From Dromaius novaehollandiae (taxonomy: Eukaryota > Chordata > Aves > Casuariiformes > Dromaiidae): DNA of 64,000 nucleotides. Both the position numbers and the translations under genes were made by a program. Position 1 is the first letter of the stretch, and each line of letters opens with the position of its first letter. The stretch is from assembly GCF_036370855.1 (NCBI RefSeq), contig NC_088112.1, positions 17,910,469 through 17,974,468 on the forward strand, written 5' to 3'. The notes beneath the pieces are model-generated. The model searched no databases. It was given only the letters and a program-made list of their open reading frames with translations, and was not told where the DNA came from. This document shows, in pieces, positions 1 to 12,200 of the stretch.

Positions 1-116
1 GTGGGAAGCTCTGTTTTGCAGTAGGTGCATAGCAAAAACCATGGAGTTCAGGGCATTTCTGGCTAATCTTAGCCACTGGCTGGCTTACAGTAGGTCTGCT
101 TGTCTCTTTTCTGCAG

Positions 117-239
117 AAAGCCTATATCTTTACATTCCTGCTGAGTTCCAGGCTCTTCATCGAACCTCACGAGCTTCTGTCCCGAGTCTGTCACAAGTGC
201 ATTGAGCAGCAGCGGCTGGACGACCCGGTGCTGGACAAG
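117..239 (+). CDS. RASGEF1C: RASGEF1C coding exon a (first visible)
   Basis: The acceptor is TTTTCTGCAG and the donor is AAG|GTTAGT. The exon is 123 bp, phase 0, 41 codons, encoding KAYIFTFLLSSRLFIEPHEL and onward to the conserved IEQQRLDDPVLDK. It belongs to the RasGEF N-terminal region. Confidence 0.93.
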
Positions 240-3200
240 GTTAGTGTGGCTTTATAGCAGAAGAAGGTGAGGTGTTTTCAAGGGGCAGAAAGTCCTTGGA
301 CTCCCTTTGGATTGAACAAAAGCGTTCTCATAAGGGTGACAGTTGTTGCTGAGATCCTGACATCGAGGCACCCTAGTTTCAGTGTCCAAGAGCGGCACCC
401 CAGGCACTGGTCACTGTGAATCCTCTTCTAATTCCCCTTTCCCCCTGTCTCAGTCTTCCCAGGTGATTTTCCTACTTACTTCCTTAAGGCTCTGACGAAG
501 CCTGCAGGATGCGAGGAGGTAGGATGAAAATGCAACACTGTCATTCGCTGACGTCAGCACAGCACTCTCCCGTTTTTACTTCATGTGTCTGCCCTTTTGC
601 TTTCCTGCTTCTGGTGCAGAGTGTAACAGCTCCCCTTGGCCTTTCCTGTCGCTGTGATCGCAGCGCAAGAGCATGCAGCTCCCCACTAACCTTCCCTTGT
701 CGGCACGGACAGGCCGTCCGTGCAGCCGTGCTGCGGAGCCGGGCTCCGTCTGGCACACGGGAGCGAGCCGAAGCAGCAGCGAGGCTCTGACAAGCTAACG
801 AAATGGGAAAATCCAAGCTGTTACGGCGTCGCTGCTCCTCCTGATTTGCCTGAGGACTGAGCAGACTGATACAGTGTGTGACAACACACGTGCGTCCTCT
901 GGAAATCCCAAAGGCGCTGCAGGCGAGACGGATCCCGCTGGATCCTGTTCAGTGCCAGATTCCACTCAGCTTTCCTTGGGGTATTGATGGAAACCTGTCC
1001 AGCGCATTGCCTGGAGCAGGAGATATGTCTTCAGCGCAGTGGAGGAGAGAAGAACATGCATCAGTTGCAATTTTCCTCCCAAAACCGAAAAACCTCAAAC
1101 AGAATTCCGAAATGTGTCTCAGGATCGGCCTTCCCAGCTTTGAAACACCGTGTTTTTGGCATCCAATACTGAATCAATCACCAGCATCTGAGCACGTGTG
1201 CTTGTTTTTGCCCGGGCAGCTGGTTGCAAGAGTAACAGGAGCTCCCCCTTCCCTACAGCGTGCAGTCAGCCAGCCTGCGTAGAAGACTGATATCTGAGTT
1301 GCACATACAGTGTGAGTGCAATGCAAAAATTTGAGTCAGGTGCAGCATCCAAAACAATTTTTCCGAGGTGTGATAAGTTCAGTTCTCTAAAGCAGGTGCT
1401 ACGCCTGACGCACAGTTATAAGGATTCAAATGTGAGCATTGCAGACTATCGCTGCTCGTCAAACTTTGCAAGAAATAAGAGACATTATCTTATTATCTTA
1501 TTACAAAAAACTCCCAATCTGCACGAAGTGAAGCTGCTTCGGAGAGAAGCTGCATTTCAGACAGCCCTGTAGTAATGCACAGTTGGCGGGACACAGCTGA
1601 TTTTGTGTTCCTGAGAGTGGGGCTGACTGCAACAGTGGCTGCACACAAGTGCTGTCCCGTCCCTTGAGCCGTGTCCCGTGGCTTGCACAAAGTCCCCTCC
1701 TTGAATTCATAATAGCAGTTTACACAGCTGGAGCAAATGTATCCCCAGACCTTTGCAGTTTCCAGCAAAGCTTTGCTTTTCGTAGCCACCTGCTGGTCTT
1801 TGAGCGTGAGTTTAATGCTAGCTGACAGCAGTTATTTTTAGAGATGTGGTTCATTGAAACCTGTTGTTGGTGGAAAGCTGAAATATGCATTTTAACCACC
1901 TTGGTTGAAAAGCAGAGCTCTGTGGAGCTCAAGAGTATAATTTTTCCTGATTACAGGGTACACTTCAGCTACAGTATGTATGCAGAAGGCTGTTTGTTTT
2001 GGTCTATGTTTTCTGTAAATAAAAATACAGTTTATTGTTTAACGCAATTTGTGCTTTCCATGTTCTTGGATAATGGAGGATGAAAGCTTTGGAAGCAGCC
2101 GCTCTGGCTGCGTATTGACATAATACAAAGGCACCAACTGTGCTGTTCCCTCCCGTTCCCCTCCTTGCCCCGTATCATCCCCAGACTATTCCTGCTGCTG
2201 CATCATCAGGCACATCTACACCAAAAGCAAAGTGGGCAGCAGCTGTGTGTTACTTGAGCGGGTGTCCTCCTTATCCTATCATGACCTTGCGCTCATGTGG
2301 GAAGAGGGCAACATTATCAGGAGTCCAGGTAAAGGTACTAATGTGCCTGTGTTTTGTCTGTCTTTTCTTCCTTGTGTTACATCTACCAGTGGTCACTAAG
2401 CAGTGCATCCCCCTGCCAGACAGCACAGAAGCAAAAGACTCACCTCTTTGTTGGTCAAGGAATAACGTTGCAACCAGTTCTTCAAGAAAGGATGAAAGCA
2501 TAGGAGGGTTGTAGGGAGGAACATATGGTTCCAATCAGCAAAAAGGCCAGATGTTTTAAAATAAGGTATTAAGGTTGCACCAACAAAATATGTCCATCCA
2601 ACCATAAACTGGCCAATTGCATGGGCAAAATACATAAATCTGCATGTAAAACAGACAATTGTGCATGCATATAGACACTGGTACATTTTGCATGCAGAAA
2701 TGTGTCATTTGTGCACCAGACTATTTGTTTGCATGCGTGGAGATTTTGCAGGTGCAACCGTAAGTGCCTTCTTTGAAAATTTGGCCTGCGTTCAGTGAGA
2801 TACATATTTGCCGACACTTTAATGAGTAAGGACGTTGCAATCCCTATCCATCATTCTGGTTTCCTTTTCAGGCACGGATCAGAAAATTTGGACCCAAAAT
2901 CTTACAGTTGCTGACAGAGTGGACAGAAACATTCCCATATGATTTTCAGGAAGAGCGGATGATCGGCCATCTGAAAGACATGATTCACAGGATAGCCCCA
3001 TGTGATGAGGTGAGGATGTCTGGCTGGGAACGTTGCTTGGAGATGTTAAGTTCATTTATCCTACTTGGTTCCTCCTACTTTTTCTCCTGTTACTTGCCAT
3101 GTTCTATTCCATGCCTGTTCCTGGGAGCTCTTACAGTTTTGTTCTCCTCTGCTGGTAAAAACTTGTAGTAGCTTCCCCGAAAGCCATGTGTCTCAGTTTA

Positions 3201-6200
3201 GGTATTCACGTGGCAGTGACATGGGGATACATCAGTGTTATCAGTGGAGTTTATCTACTGCACACCACTTTCTAAGAGAATAACTCTCCCATTTTACAGA
3301 TGGAAGATTTGAGGCATAGCATAGGCTGAATGTGGTGTTCACAGTTCAAACAGCAACCCCCCTGTGATCTCCCAAATTCTAGTCTAGCAGAGGAGTTAAG
3401 TAGCATGACTGAAGACCAACCATCCTGCCCAAGCAGTGGCTTATGGGGCATTACTGGATGTCTACTTCAGTGAACAAGGAGTGGAGCAAGCAGCCAGTCT
3501 TCAAGTGACTGCATGGGGGAGCTAAAGAAGATCACCAGTTGCTTGAAGGTACCTGAAGAAGGCTTCCTCTCTCAGTGAAAAATGAGTGGTTGTGAGAGTG
3601 GAACCAGCAAGGGACATTTATGGTCCTATTTTGTCTCACCTTCTCCTTTTTCCGTATGTCCTTGATCTCCTGCCCAGAAATCTGATTTTTCATTCCTTAG
3701 CTTACATCTCTTCACAGTCTGTTAATTTTTTTGAAACAATCTTTGCTTTTTGTCATCATCTTTTCATTAGTGAATCTGACAAGGGTTTGGCTCGCACGTT
3801 CCTGTCCTGTGCAAAACACTTCCCAGGCTCGATGATGGAGCTGGTTCAAACTGTAAAGCTGGGACCCAGACAGACAGTGAGCAGATACAGAGCGGCAGAC
3901 TGCAATCACAACCTGACTAATGCCTCTGGGATCCACATTAAAGACCACAGGATCTATGCGGGCCAGGACATTAGCTCCTTTTGAATCCAGTCTGTTTTGA
4001 TGACCTGGAGAGATAGCAAGGGACAGTCCTTACGGTTTTAAAAAATGTTTACGGACATGCGAGTTCTCTGGAGCATAAAAGTGGCAAAAGACAGCAGCGT
4101 GTGGCCTGCTGGACAGGAGCTCGGTCCAGATGGTTATAGAGGTTCCCTCTTGGCGTTCAAATACATGAGGTATGTGTGTGGCAGAGCAGGACACAGTGAA
4201 CAGAGTCTGTGAGAGACCTACATGCAAATTCAGGTGGGTGAACCCCTTAAATTAATTCAGAAACATTAAAAATACCACCAAGTCCATGAAAATACTAAGG
4301 ATATGGGCAAACAGCACATGGAGAGTCTCTAATTACTTCTAGGTTAACCATGAGATGTGGAAGAATTCAGCTCGATTGGCTCCATCGAGGCCTGGCTTCA
4401 GGCCACAGATGTGTGCAGTTCAGTATAACACGAAGCGCGTACCCACGAGGCTGGGAAAGAGAGGGGTGGAGAGAAAAGAGAAACAATCAGCAGGGCCGAA
4501 GCCGAATGGAAAGGAAATAGGACCCTCCTACCCACATGAAACACAGGAGAAATGGAAACAGCTGCTCTTGGGCTGGGCTGGCATCGCTGCCGGCACTCGG
4601 GGGCTGGCTGCAGGCTGGCGCGGCTCTGCTGCTCGGGCTGGCCGGCCCGCGGGAGAGAAGAGCGCGGGGAGCGATGTGTCGCTTCGGTGGAGCCGAAGGG
4701 AGCAGAAGGGGCTGCCAGAAAGGGCCAGGGTGGCATTGACCCCATCCGCGGGAGGGAGGCGACCCATCCTGCGGCCTTCTTTAAACTATGTTCCTGATGA
4801 AGAGCCACGAAGAGAAACCTTTGGCGTACAAAGCAGCAGTTTATTTGCCAGCCCTGAGCAATTGCTGCACACCTTAGTGTGCACACACAGTGCGTAGCTC
4901 TGTGTACTGAGGTGCAGAGGTGCTCTGAGGGGCCGCAGACTGGATTAGGTCCAAATCACTGTTTTTCAAATATTACTAGGCGCTGTAATTGCAAATGATT
5001 ATGCCTGAGTGAAATCAATAATTAATTTAAGGAACAGCTTATATTCCTGCAAATGCAAATTTCCTTTTTTGAGGGACAGCATGAAAGAGTGGTTGTGCCC
5101 ATCAGTTGTTTGGAAGAAAGTTGTTCCCATCGTGAATCATAGGAATTAGAGATTGAAAGATTTGTTAGGTCGTCTCGTCCATGTAGGTTAATGCAGGATT
5201 TTCCCCTCCAGTATATGCTCCTGTCCTTTGTGTAGTCCACTTTCTAAAGGCTCTGTGATGTGCTTATAAGGGTGTCCATGCTGGGAAGCGTTTCTTAGTA
5301 AGTGCTGTGATTTGCATTTAGAGTTAGAAATTTTAATTAAAATTTGAGCTCCTAAGCCACCTGCTGAGGCCTGCTGTCTTCAGAGGAACTTTCTCAGTTA
5401 AGAATGAAACATTTTCTTTAAATATTAAACAGTAGCATGCTTCTTTTGACTGCTAATGTGGGAGTGAAGAAAAATAGGTTGATAGCGAGTCCAGCACGCA
5501 GCTCCCATACAATGGGGGTTCACTTTGCAGCAAGTTAATTACCAGCATGTCAAAGGTAATGAAAAAAGTCATTTTGACTTAGGGAATATATTTTAAAGAC
5601 GTCAGGAAATGCTTTTAAAAGGGCAAAAAACGTTGTGTTTCTTTTTTTTTTTTTTTCTTTTTATTCCTCCCCCAATATTCACAGAAAAGCTTTCCAGGAA
5701 AGGGTGCACTCAACAAACTTACAGTGAGTCTCTTTAAAAGCTCTGATTTATGAATAATCTTTTTTGTATTCATTAAGTATCTGATTTATTTCATTCTCCT
5801 TTGCTGATCGGCCCACCTGAATCTTAGTTCGCTATTGCCTGTATATATTTTTTGTGCCATATTTCCTACAAAAACTAGGTAAAACTGGATCTCTTGATGA
5901 GGGTTTATCGAGAGACTTGCTGATATACTTGTCTTTCAAGCAATTTTGTGCTTCTGTCTGGCTTTTCATCCAAACAGTGAAGGATTTGGTGCTGCACAGA
6001 CATGGCTGGTCAAAGATTTCTCATCCAAACTGCATTTTGAAAGAGAACTGGCTTTTCAGCCTAAAGTTTTTGAGCAAAAATGTCTGATGTTCTGTAGAAA
6101 ACTTTGATGTCAGCGTCCACCACCACCACCAAAAGAATTAATTCCCCCAGTTCACAAAATATGTTCACAAAATGCCAAAATATGTCACCGTTTGAATTTC

Positions 6201-9200
6201 CACTAAAAAATACTATTCTATTCATAGGGCTTCAAAAGCTACACTGAGATTTGCAAACACACCTGAGATGTAAACCAGAGAAACATTTGGATGCAGTTCA
6301 GTGGTGTAGGTCCAGGCTGGCCTTTGACCATCTGTTTGAGTGAGGATTTACGTGAAGCAAGCCTGGCAGTCTCTCTTCCTGGGAACCAGTGTAGATCAGA
6401 AGCAGATGAAATTTGAAAGAATGGTTCCTATTTTCTTAGAAATTACTTCAATTATTATTTTTTCACTCTTCCTCACTCCTCCTCTGTGATTTGCCTCTAA
6501 ATGAAAAATGCGTTGAACGTTTTCCTAGAGGAGTCCCTCCTGCCTTCTAGGTGTTTACTTCATTTTGGGCTTCTCAGCTATATTTTGCAAAATAGCCTGA
6601 CCACATCCTGCTCACTGGGCCATGCTCCAGCCTGGCTCAAGAGGGCATCTTCCGTGCGTGAAATGAGAACCTCAGTAATGGCAATCCTTCTGCTGGAAGA
6701 GTCATACAAATGTTACGAAGTCTTGCAGCAAAAGTGGAAAAACTTGGGACGTTCTGAGGGTTTCCAGCCTCGGACCATAATGAAAACAGGGCAGATGAGA
6801 GCATGTTATTCTAGACTGTGAAATGGTAGGATACAGTGCTTCCTGTATGCAGGTGGGATCCTGTGTAGGTGAGAAGAGCACTGAGCCTGGCTCCTGGTAA
6901 CTTGGACACCTAAAACATGAGTGCTGTCAATGCCCACAACTTCAGACTATCCACAGTGTAGAATAGACTGAAGACAAATGCTGTATCTAAATTGTGGGGT
7001 TCAGGAGCACTTTCCAAGTGTGCGTTTGGGCCGTATCCAGCTTGGGATGTGACACAGGTGTGTGTTGGTCTTCATGGGAAGGCACGCTTTGGCCAAGTTG
7101 CTGGTGTGATGATCACGACTGCATGGAGGGTGCCATGGTGTCCATCTGCGTAGTACAGATGTAGCAGAAGAGGGCTGTGTGCCAGCTCAGATTATGCACT
7201 GACAGCTTACAAACTGGTGTTACTGGCAACTTGATGTGGCTCAGTTCTGTTTGGAGAGGGAGTGAGGAGTTATTCCACTTGTGAGCAGCCAGGGCATCTC
7301 TCCGCTGTGTATCTGTGTGCTGGGGGAGCTCACAGTGGGCCAGCATGCAGACTGTTTTCCCAAGGGACCGTGCTCTCTGAAGCTGAACAAGTACCCATCG
7401 CACACGTGACTGATGCTCCTTTCTCCTCCAGGGAGAGCCCATGAGGCCCTGTTCTTCAGCAGGATACAGCCACCCTCTGCTCCGCATGAGGCTTTAGCCC
7501 AAGGACTTTTCCAATTAATCCTGTCTTCAGAGCCCATCCACCTGTTCTCTCATTTATCTCAGTTTTATAATGTCTGCATCTATCAGTCATGAAGAGTTGA
7601 AGGCATTTCTGCCCATCCTCCAGGGCCAGCGGCTCTACTTATTGTCTGTGAAGAGCTGTTCCAGCTCTGAGAGCAACCTGAGCAACTTAGTAATGATCAT
7701 CATGCTGAGCACATGGCTGTGCTTGGAATACGATATGAGCTTCCTCCAATAGCAATTAACATTTTGGATATTAAATACTCAAAGCTATGCAATGCTCAGA
7801 CTGCTCCAACAGGGTCGGAATAACAGCATGCTTCCGCTGCTCTCAGCTGAAAGGGATGGAGAGTATATTGTTAGAAACATTTCTTATTCTTGGTAAATAC
7901 AGATGTACTAGGAAACATTAACAGCTAAGCGTTGGCCAAAAACTCTACCTGACGTAAAGGATGGGGACCGAACGCTGCTCTGCTCCAGAAAGCTGGTATA
8001 ACTCGTATTAAAGCATTACCTCTCCTCCGATCCCCCCAGCACTGGTGTTGGCAGGAGTACGCTAGTACTGCTGCCAGCCCAACCCACCAGTCCTGCTTGC
8101 CTCTTCTCTTGACTGCAGTCTCTGTGGTCCAGACTACAGAACTGTAATTACGGCAACTAGTTATTCTGAAATAGGCTCATTGAAAATGAAGTGGTAACCT
8201 GTTGCTGGCTTAGAAGTATTTTGCAGTAGGAAAATTCAACATAAAAATACTCTATTATCAAGTTCTATGGGTGGTTTATGTTTCTTTCTCTCTTCATTTT
8301 TCCAGGCCTACTGGAAAAAAATGAATCAGCTTTTGCAAACCCTGAATCAGAAGCTTGCAACCCTCAGCCATGGGCAAGAAGGGATTGTCAAGATCAGTGC
8401 TGCTGTCTCCGATAAGCTGGTTGCCTTTAAAAGCAAACCTCCATCGATCCAGAGAGAAATCCTGAGTGTCTGCAGTGACCCCTACACTCTGGCTCAGCAG
8501 CTCACACATGTGGAGTTGGTAAGTGGGAATGGTTTCTGCAGTCAGAGATCTTTTTTTTAAGCCACCAGCTGCTAAGTATTCCAGACATAACCAAAACACC
8601 TGCACTGCTGCAGCACATCTCATGCTGTATCAGCACTGCAGAAGAAGGCAGGTTTTGACAGGTTAAAAGAGATGCTCGAGAAGCAAGAGATACATCAGAG
8701 TGTTTCTGTGCATCTTCAGACAGGTCACTTTATCTCTTTCTGTTTGTAAAATGTGAGTCATATTCCCAGAAAGGTCAAGGGGTTCCATTTGTTGACTTCT
8801 ATAAGATGCTCTGAGCCCCACAACCTGAAGGTGTTATTGGAATGGCTGATTATTAGCTCTTTTATTAATTGGGAAGAAATTTTAGCAGTTCAAATCCATT
8901 TCTGCAGATACAAAAAGCGTCCGAGTTGCTGGTGTGTTCTTCATTCTTCCCTTTGGGACTTTATGCATACCCATACAAGGGTGTGCAAACACAAAAACCA
9001 CTCCCCACTTCCACACAAAGTCCTGCTGTTTCCCTCCTTGAATGCTAGCTCATTTTCAAACAGGCTTTTGATGGTAATTGCTCCATTTGCTGTGCCAACA
9101 CCTTTGACAGTGTTGTGTTGCACATTGTTCTTCTCCCACTGTCAGATCTTCCATGTAGACCTGAAGGTCCACGGAAGAACATAAAACCTTACTGCTGCTT

Positions 9201-12200
9201 TCTGCAGACCTGTCAATGCTCTAACAATTTCCCACTGCCTGTCCTCCAGTAGACACCATTCATTTTTGAGAGGAAGACTGGAAAAAAAACCCCATGAAAT
9301 GAAAGCCTGGACTGTAGATTGGAGTGAATATCACTGAATTAGCTTTGGAAATTCTGAAGGTAGTTCATATTCTGTTTCTCAAGAACTAGAAGAGCTCAGA
9401 AACCCCTGACTTAGGGTCATGGTTTGTTTTGAGAACATGCAGCTTTGGCACTCTTAGTTTTATATAGCTTAAGCTAGATAGTACAAGTCCTTTTGCCTGG
9501 AGTTTTTTCTTGTTTTTCTTTTCCTCCACAATACAACTACCCTCTAAGGGGAGAGTCCCTGTAACCAAACTGCATTCTTGAAACTGTGATGCAGCCAGAG
9601 GTTTTCATTCCACTTTACTATAATCAGTGCTCTATCTTCTCTTTCACGTATTGCATCTCACGCACCAGTTACTCTCCATTGAAACTGTCTAGTGCTTATT
9701 TGTCAGTAAGAATTACTTGCTATTTATTTAATAGCAGTTACTTGTTAGTAAGAGTTCTGTACTATTATCAGAGTGTCAAGGTGAGAAGCCAGGAGAAATA
9801 CCATAAGAGTAGCCATAAAATTTCCAGTTAAGCAAAACTGCAGTTGATTTTATTGTTGCTTGAGCGCCTTAAGATTGGGCTGTATGAGTTCCAAAATATC
9901 TCCTCTGGAATATCTTGGAGGCCTGTGATCTTTCAGAAGTACTTGCTTTTAATAAGCATGTCTCAGGGAACTGAACTGCTAAATGGGGAGCTGAAGTGAC
10001 ATATTGCTTTCTTAAAAATACCACCTCGTATATCTAGTAGCCCAGTGGGATCATACTAACAGCTCAGCTTTCGTGAGGGCTTTCCAAAGCATTTTGCAGA
10101 CCGTAGTACTACTGTTACAGGTTGGGGGAAGAGGTGCACAAATGAGACGTGAATGGTCCAAGACCCAGGACAGGGATAAAACAGAGACTGATGCCCATCT
10201 TCTGACTGCCAGACCATTGAGCTTTTACAGGCTGTGCTGCCCCACCAAGAGCTCAGTCACTAGCGCTAGTTTCTTCTGTTCACAGAAGATGGAAGTGATC
10301 TTCTCTCCCCTTTTCATAGCCTGAACTGAATTGTGCTGATGGGCAGAAGCAGAAGTCAAAGGCAGTTAAGGCATGTATACAAAAATGTGGCCCTGAGGGC
10401 CTAGTTCATTAAGAAATAGGCTAAATAGGCTCAGCAGCAGCCAGACACAGTATAATTAATCACGATGCTAACTGCTGTAAAGTACCATAGCTCACATCAT
10501 GTTTTTTCTCAACAGTTTTGAGATATATCGATATGATAGATGTCAAGTCTCAGAGAAATAGCTGGGGTGCGGTGGAGAAGCAGCTTCCGATGGTGGCAAA
10601 GAAGTTTTGCTAGCTGTTGGGTCAAGGACACCTTGGCTGCCATGGCCGTATGTTCCAGAAGCACTCGAGAGCTGCTCAGCTCCTCCAGACTGCAGGGCCA
10701 ATGCCAAACAAACCTTCACAAAACAGGATCAGGAGCTTCCTTCCCTCTTTTGTCAGCAAGCTTAGTTTTTCGAGGAACCGAAGGGAGCTCCCATAGAGGC
10801 AGGATCACAAATGCCAGCTTATTTTTAGTCTGCAACCTGTCTGTGGCCCTTTACTCTTGATGTGGAGGAATATAACCACTGTCCTTCCTGAACAGTGCCC
10901 AGAGGCATGGCTGAGGCTGCCAGGTTTGTTCAGGAGCTGGTGGAGATGGACTGTCGTTTACGCATTCTTTATTTGCTGTTGTTTTGGATAGTGCGTGGGA
11001 CATTACTATGTAACTAATGCCTTTAATGTAGGCACATGCATCTTTACTGCCTTCCTTCCCCAGTGGCACCGAGCCAGTACCCCAGGGCACCACCTGAGCT
11101 TCATTGGGTAGAGAGCTAGGGTCAGAGCACTGTGTCTGCAGAGGAGCTAGTGATTGCTATGGTTACCAGATCACAGCATTACTGCCATTTTAACAGCTGG
11201 GAAACAAAGCTTTTGAGAGATGCTAGACCACAGCAGGTCTATGGCAGCACTAAGTACAGAACCGAGGTCTCCTGGCTCCCAGATGGGGCCTTGTGCATCC
11301 AGCACCTTTCTCCCTGTGCAGCAGAGAGGGCTCTTACTGTGGCTTGTCAGTAATGAGACATTTTTATTCTCATTCTCCTCTTTCTGCTGAAATAACTCTG
11401 ATTGCTCTTATGAATTTTAATGTCTGGTGCTAGTTGGCTGTCTACCAGTTCAGCAGCACCCTTTGAAAGCTGACAGATAACAGTCTTACCAAGAGAAACA
11501 GAAGAGATTCTGGGGTACTTTCTTATTCTTGCTGTGTCTCTCTTTTTTTCCCCTCTAAAAGGAAAGGCTAAGTCACATTGGACCTGAGGAATTTGTGCAG
11601 GCGTTTGTACATAAAGACCCTTTGGATGGCACCAAGGTATGATTTGTCTGCATGCAAAATGTCTCCTGCAATAACTGTGTGTGTTCCAGATTAACTGATC
11701 TGATGAGATACGAAAGAACAGGGCCTAGGGCACACGGCAAGCAAGACCAGACCCACTGGCAGACATCTACATTCTCGCAGCAGGGACGGGACCTTTGGTA
11801 GAGCTCTCTCATTGGCAGGTCATTGCCATTCCTTCCTGATGAGAATATGTCCCAGCCAGAGACGGCCAGCATCCCGATGTCCTGGCCTCTTGCTCATTCC
11901 TCCTAACATGTTTTGATCGGGGCAGATGGCTTGTGGCTGTACAGAACCAGGGAATGTCTGTTCCCAGTGATGAAGGCGTAAAGACTTTGGACGTGATGTA
12001 ATGGCCATAGTGTGTGCCCAGACACCACAGTCATGAGTCAGTGCGTCATGAATCAACGTACTCTTCTCTCTCTACACAGTAGCTTTTAACGCAAAGCACT
12101 GTAGGGGATGGAGTGCCTGATCAGGGCTTCATCCAAAGTCCAGAGAAGCCAGTTGGAGCCTTTCCACTGATTCCAGTGGGGTTTGAAGCAGCACTTCAGT

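Larger units (their letters stand above)
3010..8305 (+). other. RASGEF1C intron, 5.3 kb
   Basis: No coding signal. It contains a MIR-like relic near 3285-3362, a GC/CpG-rich patch at about 4560-4780, a CR1-like 3' end near 5131-5240, a poly-T run at 5641-5656 and a short CAC repeat near 6116-6132. The rest is unremarkable. Confidence 0.6.
8519..11561 (+). other. RASGEF1C intron, 3.0 kb
   Basis: No coding signal. It holds three MIR-like relics (8715-8770, about 10110-10240, 11183-11310); otherwise unique-looking AT-moderate sequence. Confidence 0.6.

Noticed and set aside
4355-4897. 180-codon open frame in a RASGEF1C intron
   Set aside because: Explained by local GC richness; overlapping open frames on both strands, no domain, no splice context.
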